This document shows positions 33,636 to 45,004 of a stretch of 64,000 nt of DNA, piece after piece. The notes beneath the pieces are model-generated. The model was given only the letters and a program-made list of their open reading frames with translations. It made no database searches and was not told the DNA's origin. This DNA is from Pezicula radicicola (Eukaryota; Ascomycota; Leotiomycetes; Helotiales; Dermateaceae), in assembly GCA_003008705.1 (NCBI GenBank), contig PDUO01000005.1, forward strand, positions 685,997 to 749,996, written 5' to 3'. The stretch's first letter is position 1, and each line of letters opens with the position of its first letter. A program made the position numbers and the translations under genes.

Positions 33636-34798
33636 TCCAAGGTTTGCAAGCTGAAAATTCTCTCTATGACTGCAAGGAGATATTATGATTATCAAGAGGG
33701 TGGTGAGCATCCAGGAGAAAAGGATTTGGACCTAAAATTCCAGCTGTCAAGTCAGCAGATGTATGCCCTAGACTCAGTTGACTTAGACTTTGTAGTTCCA
33801 TTGCTTGTTTACTTTGATGGTTAATAGTCAGATTTTAGCTAGGTAATAATGATTTTATGAACTGGTGTGTATATATATACTCAGCTTAGTCGTAGATAAG
33901 CGACGGTAGTCACACTCTATGTTATTTATCTTGGTGCTTACTACGCCCATCTTATCTCCTGATTACTTGAGAGAGATTTCCATTCAGCTATCGGTAGTAC
34001 GAAAATTAATGCCAACCTTAAAACAACTACAATACAGGCACGTGTTTACACCTGTGAAAAGATACTTACTAATCGATGCATAAATTATCAAATATATCCT
34101 AGAAATGACGTTCTAGGTAAGTGCTTTGTATACCATTTTAAGAACTATTAAGTCCGTCCTAAATATCGAAGAGTCTACTCTACTTAGTTCTAAAAACAAA
34201 CATTGTAAAATTCCAATTAATGATGTGTGTATACTACATCCTAGCATGCCTCTTAATTCCTACCTAAGTACATTTTATACTTCCGAATCTCAAATCACGA
34301 GACTAACAAAGTCATTAATGCTTCCATGGATAATATGTTTATCTTTCATATTTTCTTCCGTATGAACAAATAGCAATTCTCGCAAAGAACATACTGTGAC
34401 ATGAAGGCATAAGATAAGGTACGTGCTATACAGTTCATGTGGCGTTAAACCTCCCGAATGCGAAACCTCCTCGGACATACTGGAGTAACCGGGAAGTTAA
34501 TTGTACAAAAGGTACCGTACAATCACTTGTACAAGGTAAAAAATACTAACTTTTGCATGCTTTTGTTACAGAGTTGACAGAAAGGTCTTTGTACTGTACA
34601 GTATACTTTCGGACATTTCTACTTTTGGTTGTGGCGTTTTCGCCAAGTCTAGCATAAATCTGAGCACTTTTACATTTTAGAGTACTACCGTGCACATAAA
34701 CTTAGTATTAGTCAGAAGGTTAGTTAGAGTACGGAGTACAGTAAAGGGTAAAGGGAACTGATCATGCGTGTCATGCTCGTTACACTCGTGTACCTCGG

Positions 34799-34883
34799 TA
34801 CTCGTACTAGGGATAAATAAACGTTAAATAATTGGGTGGCAAGCCACGTTAAAATTAACGTTTATTCATCCCTAGTACAAGTA
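34799..34883. repeat. 85-bp foldback element
   Basis: Arms 34799-34827 and 34855-34883 (29 bp each) are inverted copies with two transition mismatches. The 27-bp centre itself carries GTGGC/GCCAC around AA. The whole can fold into one long hairpin. It has no coding capacity and may be a very small transposon derivative. Confidence 0.7.
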
Positions 34884-35261
34884 TAAAGTGCTTTCTCCGG
34901 TGAGGTAAGTAATTGAGGAAGTTAAAACCTTGTTAGCAGAGTCGTAAGATGTTAAGTAACCAGACTATCGCTTGTTATTATCTTGAGTGAGCACTATAGG
35001 AATTAATGCCTAGTTTAAACGCCCTGAAATATACTTCCTTTGTATTTTATTATTACTGCTTTTAGTACGCTATGTTATCTAGGACTTGTGTATATTATTA
35101 TAATAGGCATAGCTGCACGTAGTGTCCTTGGATACGAGTATAAATAAATACATTACAAAGAAGTGTGCAAACTCTGTTAGATAGAGGTAGTAATATGTAT
35201 AGAAGAGGGCGAGGCGAGGGCTGCACAAGGCTACGAGCTAAACTTCAGCTGGTAAAGTTTA

Positions 35262-36502
35262 CGAGCCTACCGACAAAAGTCTGTGCAATTAGGCCTCATT
35301 TTTACCGAGAACACCACAATAATGGCCACAACTCCACCCCTTCAAACTCACCAACCAGGAGATGAAATCCCTACAAAAGATAAGGAGGCTATACACCAAT
35401 TATATNGCTTTGCAAAGATACCAAAATCAAGGATAATGGCCCGCTATAACCTTGGCAATTCGACGATTAATCGGATCCTTGATTACGACGTTCCCGAGCG
35501 AGCTCGACCGATAAGAATAGGTCGACCACAGAAACTAAATAATCAACAAGTCCACCAAATCATCGAATTTTATAGTCAGGGCTGGGAAAATCGAATCCTT
35601 GACTATGTACAACTTCATGATAAACTCGATTTAAGCTGTAGCCCAAAGACTCTTGAACACCGGCTTAAACAATGTAGTTACTTTCGATGTATCGTATACC
35701 AGAAACCCTACCTTACACAGACTCAAGCAACAAAACGACTACTCTGGGGCCTTAAATATATATTCTGGAGGAAAGAGAAGGAGTGGAGGAAGGTTCTATG
35801 GTCAGATGAAGTTACATTTCAAGTTGGTGGTCGTACAATAAAGCAAAGGGTTATAAGAGACAAAACAGAGCGATTTTACGACAACTATATACAACACCAA
35901 TTTCATCGAGGCTATACAACACCAGTAAACGCTTGGGGAGCTATTGGATATAGCTATAAGAGTAAATTACTCTTCCTTAATGGATCTGGCAAGAAGGGAG
36001 CCTTTATATAAGTCGATTACGAGGCACAAGTACTATCACTATATATAGTCTCTATTATCGATGAATTTGCAATATATACATATACCCTTGGGATGGAGCC
36101 TTTATTTATGGAGGATGGGAACTCTGTACATGGCCATAAGTCGATAAACAATTGCTACGTACAATTCCGTATAAAGAATGGTATTATATTAATGCCTCAC
36201 CCTTCTATAAGCCCAGATATGAATCCTATAGAAAAGTACTAGCGTTATATTAAGTAGGCTCTACATAGGCGAAGAAGATAGCCTACTACAGAAGCTGAAA
36301 TGAGGTAGGCTATAACAGAGGAATGGGATAGAATTCCACAGGAATGGATTAATAGCCTAATTGATAAGCAAGAGCATTGGATTCATGTATTAGTAGAGCG
36401 TTCTGGCTGGTCTATACCTAATTAAAAATAGAGAGGTCTTTTAATATAGTGCTTTTCGGTAAAAATGAGGCCTAATTGCACAGACTTTTGTCGGTAGGCT
36501 CG
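35262..36502 (+). mobile_element. Tc1/mariner-family transposon, defective copy
   Basis: About 1.24 kb bounded by terminal inverted repeats of 47 bp that are identical (35262-35308 and 36456-36502, outer end CGAGCCTACCG). The left flank is TA (35260-35261). The right flank reads TTA, so a clean TA duplication is not proven. One internal transposase frame (35322-36425) is broken by five stops. An ambiguous base N lies at 35406. Confidence 0.9.
35322..36425 (+). pseudogene. Tc1/mariner transposase with RIP-like stop codons
   Basis: DDE-type cut-and-paste transposase of 367 codons. The N-terminal part has a helix-turn-helix (KDKEAIHQLY ... SRIMARYNLGNSTINRIL) and the GRPQKL linker. The catalytic domain shows WSDEVTF (first D), MEDGNSVHGHK (second D) and SPDMNPIEKY (third acidic residue). 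In-frame stops are at 36009 (TAA), 36240, 36255, 36279 and 36306 (all TAG); none is TGA. Each can arise by one C-to-T or G-to-A change from CAA, CAG or TGG, the RIP pattern. There are no frame shifts. The first stop removes the second and third catalytic residues, so this copy cannot supply transposase. Confidence 0.9.
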
Positions 36503-37939
36503 TTATTTGTGCACACTCTGAGCGACTGACTTTGTTTGTCAGTCGCTCAATTCTTAGGCAACTGACATAGAATGGCGTATTAAAAAGCAATTATATGTTC
36601 ATTAAGACAATAGAAAACCAGGGTGAACGAAAGGACTGCCCTTGCAGGAGTACTAAATTAACTAGAGCTGACACCAACCGAATGCTATCTATCACCCGAC
36701 AAGATAATTCCCAAATCACAAGACCGAGAAAGCTGTCAAAAGGGACTTACATAAGATACAAGATTCTATGAAGTATAGCGCATCGCTTACTACATCCATC
36801 ATCGCTTACCCTACCACCATGACCGAGTAAAGTACCTCCAACTAGGTACATTCAATCAAGTACTCACTCCCACCTAATTTAATACTCACCTCCAACATCT
36901 CCTCCCTCCCTCGCCGACAAATCCTCAGCCACAAATCCCAGCTGAAAAATATCTCTACCCCCTACCTATCATGAAGTTATATAAAGCCAAGAGTAAATAC
37001 GCCTACCATCGTGTAGCCTGTCAGCCTTTTTTTCAGCTTGACAGAAAATATCTACCGCAAACAGCGGTTCCTTCCCCACAACCAAGAAGATCCATCGTGG
37101 TGAAACCACAAAACTCAAACCTTAAAACTTCGGGCCAAAAGAAAATATAAATTAAAGGATTACAGAAATTCAACACGTCATACTTTCCCGAAAGCTAGTG
37201 AAGCAAAAATGGTTTTAAGAGAGAAAGGATATGGTTTGTATTTTTCTTGCAAAGGATGTAAGACTATGTATGGTAGAATGATGTGAATCCATTTGAAAAG
37301 AATGTGGTTGGGTGTTGTTAAGATGATAATTAAGGTTTGAGAAGGATGAGAAGGTGAGAGCATGTTCGGCAGTCGTTGATGCATCAGGATATCGGGGATT
37401 TGTGGAGAACGTGAACATGATCGCCAGGGTTGATGACTAAGGTTAAATTTAAGCTAGACTTTTTAGGGGATGGTTCCTTGTGCTTCGGAAGCTGGGCAAA
37501 AGTTTTGCCTTAGGTTGGAAGAGAACTGCTGGCAACTGCTGGCAAGTGTTGAGGTACCGAGGAAATCAGAATCAATAGTTTCATTTCTTCATTGAGTTGT
37601 CGACCTTTATCTATATTCGCTGCGAAACTTCGAGGGTGATTCCAATCAATGGCCCGAGCTTGGAGAGAGATCTGTATCGATGAGATGGGATGAGATAAGA
37701 TGGGATGAGATGGGGAAGACGTGAAGCTCAACATTCGGACACAACGCAAGGCAAGTAGTATCATCCAGATTGACATCAAAATATTCTTTGGATTCAAGCT
37801 ATTATAAGCTACTCAATCTCATTTCAACAAACAAGAGATAAAAAGGGAGAGTTCTGGTATACCAAAACGCCAGCCATCCAGGCCATCCATCCCAACCCAG
37901 ACGCCATTACAAAGCCAATAGCAAATCATCAAATCATTA
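36503..37939. other. Intergenic, with a hairpin and a GATGG-type microsatellite
   Basis: A hairpin directly follows the transposon: arms GAGCGACTGAC (36520-36530) and GTCAGTCGCTC (36538-36548) with a 7-base loop. A degenerate GGGATGAGAT repeat lies at about 37681-37712. A short minus-strand frame at 37510-37797 begins with a hydrophobic stretch, but much of it is made of this microsatellite. No gene supported. Confidence 0.5.
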
Positions 37940-39223
37940 TTATCTTCCTTTCAGGCTCCTTCTTCTTCCAAGCCCCAGCATCGAAGCCGTCCTGCCCCTT
38001 GGAGCCATTGGGGTTGGACTCGCTACTCGTACTGTCGGTGAGTAGGGTGAAGCTTTGGGGACCGTCCGCATGAGATCCTCGAATCTCACCGGCGCGCTCT
38101 GCTTAATTATATTTCTTGCATCAGCAAGCTCTTCTTTTTTCATGCTCTCCATCTCTTCCTGTCTCAATTCCTCAAGTGTGGGTGTTCTTGTGTGTCCCTT
38201 GGCTCTCTCCTCCTCGATGAAACTCTGCGAGAGATGCATGTTCGAGTGTCTTTGCTCGACGACACCGCTTGTGTATGCCATGCTTAACTTTTGCATGCTG
38301 GGACGTTTTCGTGCTGCGCTGATTGTGCGTTGGAGGAAGGGTCGGTTCCACCTGCTAGTGGGTGTCTTAGGAGGCTCTTCGGTTGGTGGTTTGGGGCAGG
38401 GATCGGAGGTGAGGAATGAGGGGTTGGGAGAGGGTGAAGGAATGTAGGATGAATTTGGAAAGTTGTTGGAGTTGTGTTTTGTGACAAGATGTGTGAGATT
38501 CGAAAGCTTGCTACTCCTACGTGGAGGCAGCTGCGTGCCACTAGCAGAGGATGAATGGGACGAGGACGAGTTCGTGGAGATAGTGGAGAGGCGGTAGTTT
38601 GAGCTTGGGTACTTGGGTGGTGGTGAGGGTTGTTTCTCTGGTGAGTAGGAGTTTTTGGGCGCCGGCGATGTTGATGGTCGTGGCGGTTGGTGGTGGTGGA
38701 GATTTATCTCGACTACCTGTGGTTTTCCAACGAAGGTGAAGGATACCATTCTTGCAGTGTCCTCCTGGCTCCTCCGACTCGAGGCCCTCGATGAGGTCGG
38801 GCGTTTCTCGTCCTCATCATCATAAGACAACAGCGAGTCCTCATAGTCATCTGCAGACTCAGAGGCATCCTCCTCGCTTGAGAGGTACAGGTCATGAGGA
38901 TCCTGCTCTGTCTCCTTTGTAAATGCAGCTTCCTCCAAGTTCTTCAGTTCCAGCGTCAAGGTCTCCAGGATCCGTGATGCTCTCTCGTTGCTCTGCTGGG
39001 GAACACTTGGTGTCTTCACAGGCTTCTTTGGTCGTGGTCGGTTGAGGATTGATCCCTCCATGTCGCTGTCCAGATACTCGTCATCGAACTCCTCAAAATC
39101 GTAACCGTCTGAGTCCTCCTTCAGAGGAGTCCCAGCGTCTTGACCGATTTGCTGGTCCTTTTGAGCAGATTCCAGAGCTTCTGCTCCATCCCCCGCAGGG
39201 AACAACTGTGTAATAAGAGACAT
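37940..39223 (-). CDS. Disordered ascomycete protein of unknown function
   Basis: A single exon of 427 residues from MSLITQLFPAGDG. I do not recognise a named domain. The N-terminal third is acidic (YDFEEFDDEYLDSDMEGS, DLYLSSEEDASESADDYEDS) with a predicted short coiled coil around RILETLTLELKNLEEAAFTKE. The middle is Ser/Pro-rich with many SP/TP sites after a compact strand-like segment VSFTFVGKPQVVEINLHHH. The C-terminal part has a charged helix (TLEELRQEEMESMKKEELADARNIIK) followed by PVRFEDLMRTVPKASPYSPTVRV and a basic tail with GLGRRRSLKGR. The pattern suggests a phosphorylated regulatory or scaffold protein; that is inference. Good ATG context and steady coding composition support it being real. 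Confidence 0.75.
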   Translation of the reverse strand: MSLITQLFPAGDGAEALESAQKDQQIGQDAGTPLKEDSDGYDFEEFDDEYLDSDMEGSILNRPRPKKPVKTPSVPQQSNERASRILETLTLELKNLEEAAFTKETEQDPHDLYLSSEEDASESADDYEDSLLSYDDEDEKRPTSSRASSRRSQEDTARMVSFTFVGKPQVVEINLHHHQPPRPSTSPAPKNSYSPEKQPSPPPKYPSSNYRLSTISTNSSSSHSSSASGTQLPPRRSSKLSNLTHLVTKHNSNNFPNSSYIPSPSPNPSFLTSDPCPKPPTEEPPKTPTSRWNRPFLQRTISAARKRPSMQKLSMAYTSGVVEQRHSNMHLSQSFIEEERAKGHTRTPTLEELRQEEMESMKKEELADARNIIKQSAPVRFEDLMRTVPKASPYSPTVRVASPTPMAPRGRTASMLGLGRRRSLKGR

Positions 39224-41548
39224 ATTGACTAGGTCGGCAAACGCTCAGAGTCTCGAGGGAAATTATCCGTATGTTTCGCAGTTAAATTGCACACTGCGCC
39301 GTATAGCTGCCGCCGTAAAGTAAGAAGATAGTACAGAACAGCTCGGAAATTGGGTGAACGCCCACGAGGTCTACTAGATATAAAGGAGAATTTGTGATTT
39401 TTGTTCACAATAGCCTTGTTTGTGAGCTAAGAAGGATGTTTGTATATGGCCCCAGAATAAAGGAATTGAAGTACGCGTTTCCTAATAGTTTTTGCGAAGA
39501 GGCACTTTAAAGATGTGAGGAATATATGAAGAGCTTATCCCCGTTTGATGACCCGCAGATCGAGTTCGCCCGCGTTCAGAGGTTCCGTCAAGGGGGGAGG
39601 TTTCAGATATAAACTCATACGCTGTCGAAACGAATAATCGGTTCTCGTCCCGGAGATGGAGGCACGAACTGAGGTATGGAGAGCTCGTGTTTAATAAACG
39701 TGCGGATAAGAACAGACAGATTTTTGACAAGAGTACTTGGAGACTTGGAGAAGAAAAACTCAGGAATTGAGGAGGTTTGCTGTTTATGAGCTCCACGTGG
39801 GTGCAGTAGGAGGGCGTGGTGGAGTGGGTGCTGGCAGATGTAATGACAACTTTCCTTGCAGCCTTTTCTTGAATCTTCGATTCGAGTCGAGGTGGCAGGG
39901 AGGGAAGAGAAAATAATGATGGAGAATTCTCGGTGCGTGCTGCGTCCCTCTGGCTTGCTTCCTTCGTGCTCCTCTTCATGCACACCAAGATCCACCACAC
40001 TCTACAAAAAAGTTACCAACCTCACCTCATCCTTTACGATTATTCGATTACACTTTTGTGACGAGGGCGAGAGGGCGCGACTCGAGGCCTGTCCAACCAG
40101 GTCCACCGTTTCCTGCTTTTGCGCAATCAATCGGGGGATGGTGGGGTCCAGGGGTGGTTGGACCTTAGACAAGCGTGAACAGCGCTGGAGGGGCTGTCCC
40201 GTTGCAGCCTGTCAATTGGGTACTTCATCGTGGCAGCGTTCAGCCACAGCCTCCTACTGAGCCTATTCTTGTTATCCTGGTCATTGGTCCTACCAGAGCT
40301 GATCTTGCACACCTTGCAGCAGCGAGCGCAGAACCCCCAGGCGAGACCAATCCGAAAGTCTATCATCGCTTGTATCGCGGTTCGCCAGCACACCCAGCAC
40401 ACCCAGACTGCCAGAACCCAGATCGATGAGCTGTAGCGTGTCTGGTGTCGCGCCGTACGCAGAGGACGGTACCGGTATGCTCACAGCCCAGTACACCAAG
40501 TACGCCCAGCACCCCCTCGGAGCGTGCTGGTGCTTCAAAAGCATCAGACGAACGAGGGATATGGACGTGCTCAAACATGGCTCGTTTCTCACATAAGCTT
40601 AAAAGCAACCGTCTACTTACTCCGTATTATCATGGAGATCATACTACTCGGTAGAACGAGCAGAAAACGAAACGCGTGCTGAAATCATTGTTGTCCCAGA
40701 AATTTAGAATTTTCGAGAGAGAGCCTGAGCCACAGCTGCCATGCCCAGCCCGTGCCATGCCATGCTGGACGCCCGAACCAGTTACCCAACTGCCACCCAA
40801 TCAGATGCCCCGTAGATTTTTAAGGTATAAGACTTCACAAAAACCTGTGTGCAGCCCGCGAGCTGACCGTCATCATGCATAAAATCTACCACACAACCTT
40901 CTTTTCTTCTTCACGCCTCACAGGCTCACATGGTAAACGTGCCATATTATGCAATACAGACAGGGCGCTATGATCTTACTCTGGGTTTCTTCGGAAAGTT
41001 TTCTTTATCAACTATCGTCATTGATGTCATTGAGGCCACTCGGACATCTCGGCAGTAGAGAACCACAGGGATCATAATCAGGCTCCTCGAGTCTTCGACC
41101 TCGAATCTTCAAAACGTTCAGGTTCAGGCCTGTTGACAGCATCATCGCTTACCGACAAGCACCAGAGGTTAGGCACAAAGCCAGCCTTGTTCAGGGAAGG
41201 CCTTGTTCACAGAACGCTAAACCACAATAGCATTATTACATCTTTTGAATTGGTCTCTCTATGGTTTATTGACACATTTCCTTGCCCACAAGACACTCAC
41301 GCCAGGTCCAAAATCCCGCGGTACCCCAACCATCTTTATAATGCAATGGAAAACAAAAGAAAAATGCAAAGATATGGCTTTTCCATGAGGCCATACGCCA
41401 TTACAGGTTCTTTATAACAACAATTCGACTCGCGTCGCTATACATTATACAGAGAAGAAGAAGATTGTCCATCTCTCATTGACTGCTTCAGAGGGCCAGT
41501 CTTAATCGGTGCTGCCGAAAATTTGTCGTTTTCAGGCCATCTCTAACT
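39224..41548. other. Intergenic, no gene seen
   Basis: 2.3 kb between the disordered protein gene and the 3' end of the elongase gene. Overlapping open frames at 39480-40880 on both strands have no domain, and several are driven by CACACCCAG-like simple repeats near 40390-40500. Confidence 0.5.
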
Positions 41549-42786
41549 CTAAGCTTTGCGAGAGCGGGTGGCTGGGCGGCTAGGGCTAGCTCCACTGGTA
41601 ACAGCGTGCCCGTTGGATAATCCTCCATTAAGCTTGCCGTTGGATAGTCCTGCGTTAAGCTTGCCGCTGGTGAGGGTAGCGATATCTGGGATTTGAGCAT
41701 CCTTAAGGGATCGTGCAGCCTTACGTCCGGTCTTCTTTTCGCCCTTTTTGTATGTTGCAGCATAGAATGAAAGGAAGAGGACGAGGTAGGAGCTAATGAT
41801 ACCCATTCCCGAGAAAGCAGCGAATTCCTCTCCAGCACATTTGCCCGCATTTGGTATCCATGGCCAGTAGGTCGAGGTGAAGTAGGTGTAAGACGCAAAG
41901 TAGACAAATCCTATGGGGGGAAAACTGTTAGTTTGAACACTTGGCATGATTCGGCTCATGACCGTGCTTACCGAGATCAATAACGAATTGAATGATTTGA
42001 AGACGAGTGATCCACTCCTTCCACCAGATTCGGATTCCACGCGCACTCTGGAAGTAGTACCAGTACATGACAACGTGAACCATAAGGTTCAGGGTGATTG
42101 GGACCCATGATACGGAAGTCAAACCAATCAGTTGAGTGTAGCAGAGGAGGGCAGTTGCGCCGTGATGGTAGGTGTGGAGGAAGGCTACGGAATATGTTAG
42201 CGTGGTTTTCGTCGTTCAGGATAACATGTTCAGGACTTACTCAATGGCTTCTTCTTGAGGACCAAGAATACGGTATCAATGAACTCGACGTATTTGGTGA
42301 GATAGTTCAACTACACAACATAATCAGTAACCGCGGTTAGTGTACTTGTTTCAGAAAAACACGTACGTAGTACAGAATAACTAATTGAGGAGTCCAACCA
42401 CCTTCTGCGGCACAGATGGCATGAAAGATGCCTTTGTGGTATACAGTTGGTACAATCTGCTCAACGAAGAGCAATAGCAAGGTGAGAGAGATGGTCGTCA
42501 GGTAGAAATTGTGGAACATAAAGGGGCCATTCAGCTTGAACGCTGGGCGACTGCGCATCAACTCCCTCCCGCCGAAAACTATAACGTAGTACGCAACAAT
42601 TGTGAGGGCGCTTTGTTTTAAGGTCGACAGCGGAGTAACACGGGGCTGGAAATCGAAGTCTTGGGGATGGAAGCCAGCGATTGCCGTGAAAGCCTTGTCG
42701 AACAAAGGCCATAATTGTATGCCAAAAGGCCGGTCGATTGTGGGTAGAGGAATCATCTTCAGGATGTCGGTTGGGGAGGACGACAT
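41549..42786 (-). CDS. Very-long-chain fatty acid elongase (ELO family)
   Basis: ER membrane 3-ketoacyl-CoA synthase that condenses malonyl-CoA with acyl-CoA for sphingolipid and VLCFA synthesis (Elo2/Elo3 type). Exons on the minus strand are 42367-42786, 42241-42310, 41972-42184 and 41549-41910; introns are 56, 56 and 61 bp with GTACGT/GTAAGT/GTAAGC donors. The product is 354 residues. The family core is intact: [18 protein letters not shown], the histidine box [10 protein letters not shown] (H167, H170, H171), [13 protein letters not shown] and [11 protein letters not shown]. About seven hydrophobic segments are visible. The C-terminal tail is basic (RPATRSRKA) and contains a short repeat [20 protein letters not shown]. 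Confidence 0.95.
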
Positions 42787-44618
42787 GGTGAAAGGAATGT
42801 CTCGCTGTTCGATGGTCGTATGCCAATTGTGATGTGCGATGTGCGAGGGATGAAGATGCGACGTAATGCAGAAGAAAAAAGGGCGCGGACGCGAAAGATT
42901 AGAGCGCTAGGACGTGCCGGGACCAATAAACAGACAAGCAAATGCGCATAGAAAGGTAGAAGCGGTCAAAGGAGTGACGAGAAAAGGGGGGATTGATCAG
43001 TGAAGACCAATGCTCTGAAGACGATGGGATGAAGCGTGCGTTGTCAAAATATATCTTGCGGAAAACAAAGGGGGAATTTCTTCGGACGTGGCGTAAGTTT
43101 ACTCACGGAGGACTATTGAAAATTGCCGCCAAGCTCCGGAGCTACAGGCGAGATGACTGACATGTGATGTAGCGCATGTGATAGGCCAGTTCTGAATGCC
43201 CAGCTACACATTCTCTTTGTTGGCGTGTCTATTCAGACCTTTTCGAGCATTGGTACAACTAGTTCGGCTCTACCAAAGCTCTACCTCAGCTAGCAACAAG
43301 CCGTCATGGAGAACCCAACTTTGCCATCAGCATAATGCTGACATGACCATTTCTGCTACCAAAAAGCTGGGAGTTTCGGGATGAGCCGTGAAGCGAGATC
43401 CTTAAAGATCTAAGAGCTTTCGGAATTCTTCTATTGTGATGGACGACCTCTTGTGGAAAGGCATGCTGTTCGTCGCATTAGGACTCACTTAACCTACAGG
43501 ACAATACAGAGCTGAATTAGCTCAATCTTTCAAGTACTTTCTGTCCGATAATTTTATCTTTCCCCAATGATATGTCATTGCTTCCTTAAAGTAAGAGAAA
43601 CTAGGCGCGGCGCAGAGAAATGGCTAATAGTCTGTGGATAATCTAATCATGATCAGTTGAGAGATGATGAACTCGTAGCTAGATAACGTCCCCGAAGTTA
43701 TGGCAAGAGTTGGTCGACTTTTATTCAAGTGGTAAAGTGGCGGAGAAACCTTGGATCATTCAAATAGAACCACTGTGGCTTGAGGTCGAATGCCAAGACC
43801 GTCTGTTCCTTTACCAGAATTTAGAAGATGTACGTCTGTGTGTGGGGAACACATCTCTTGGGTGTAAGCTGCCAAGGTCAGCATTTTTATATTGTTTCTA
43901 TTAGGTGAATGTCACTGCACTTGTAAAATGGAGACTATTGTTAAATGGTGGCCATATCCCCTCTCAAGGCCAAAAGGTCATCTCAGTGCTTGATATGTTC
44001 TGCTATGAACTATGAGGGAACCAATTAGCATGATAGACTGCGGCACTTCTTATCACCTCTTAGGCCACGTGCGTATCAAGAAGCCAATTTATTCTTCCTT
44101 GAAGAGGTTACTGGGAGAGCAAGCATTCTTAATTAGGCGAACTAGTGAGTGTGGAGTTGTAAGGCTGGACAATTGTCGGCAATCTAGTGGACATCAAGAA
44201 TGGATTTAACATATCTCAAGGTGGATAGATACCGGCTATTGGTCCCTCTAGTCTGGTCATTGTGTTGGATACTTTAATTACTCTTGGTATAGAATGCCAG
44301 TAAACATTAGTGCAAGTTGTATCTTATTTTTACATTATCTTAAAATTTCGACCTTTAAATTAAGTTTTAATTGTGGATTAAATTTTATATCATAAATTCA
44401 AGTACTGTACGTGCCGAACAAACGTTGGTAATTATGTCATGAATTCTTCTATACAACTCCGCTATAACTCGATAGCAGCAACAGCTTCACTGAAATTTTA
44501 GCATCGTGTAGGAAATTATTGTAACTGTTCTTATTTTTTCTCATAGCTTTTCCTGCCCTGTGATCTTCAACTCTTGTTTCTAGGATTTATCCTTGGGCGC
44601 ATTTAACTCCTGCATACA
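42787..44618. other. Intergenic, no gene seen
   Basis: Upstream region of the elongase gene, then AT-rich DNA. No coding or repeat structure was supported. Confidence 0.45.
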
Positions 44619-45004
44619 GTGGCTGACGAACGACCCTCTCGCTTTGATTCTTCAGCTAGCCTCCAACTCCACATTCTGCTCCTCGGACGCTCGCTTAAAT
44701 TAAGTCTGCCCATCCTCATCTTGGACCTGTCTTTATTAAGCTTAGTTGTCTTCTCGAGCTGCTGTTTAGTCTGTCGTCAAAGAGACGCCATGTCACGCTC
44801 CTCAGACTATTTTTAAATCCCGGAAATCCTCTCGATTCATCTCTCTGACTTACAATGGAGGTTTCATATTGAATCCAAGGCTCTCAAGGACTTGGGCCTC
44901 AATGTGAATGCCGTGCCTAACGAGGACTACAGTGAGTTTCCTGTTGGTGACAGTGTCAATATGGCGAAGAAGTCAACCATGGAAAAAAATTGTCTCAAAT
45001 TCTG
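44619..45004 (+). pseudogene. Possible F-box-like relic
   Basis: One frame stays open from 44619 to the TGA at 45002-45004 apart from a single TAA (44814-44816). It has no ATG at its start (GTG). The segment LPILILDLSLLSLVVFSSCCLVCRQRDAMSRS resembles the F-box pattern L-L-x-L-V-CRxWRDxI, and IPEILSIHLSDLQWRFHIESKALKDLGLN continues after the stop. It could be chance; I score it low. Confidence 0.3.

Larger units (their letters stand above)
33439..35261. other. Intergenic, AT-rich, with foldbacks
   Basis: No gene seen. It contains a (CAACGG)x4 tandem repeat at 33483-33506, the hairpin at 33600-33635 and the foldback at 34799-34883, which are listed separately. Confidence 0.5.

Noticed and set aside
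37510..37797. Small secreted-protein-like frame on the minus strand
   Set aside because: Apparent signal peptide, but much of the frame is a GGGATGAGAT microsatellite and the first codon is not ATG.
39482..40000. 172-codon minus-strand frame
   Set aside because: Ser/Leu-rich low complexity with overlapping alternatives; no domain or splice support.
40127..40650. Cluster of overlapping frames around CACACCCAG repeats
   Set aside because: Open on several frames because of simple-repeat composition; not a gene and too short and irregular for a defined satellite.
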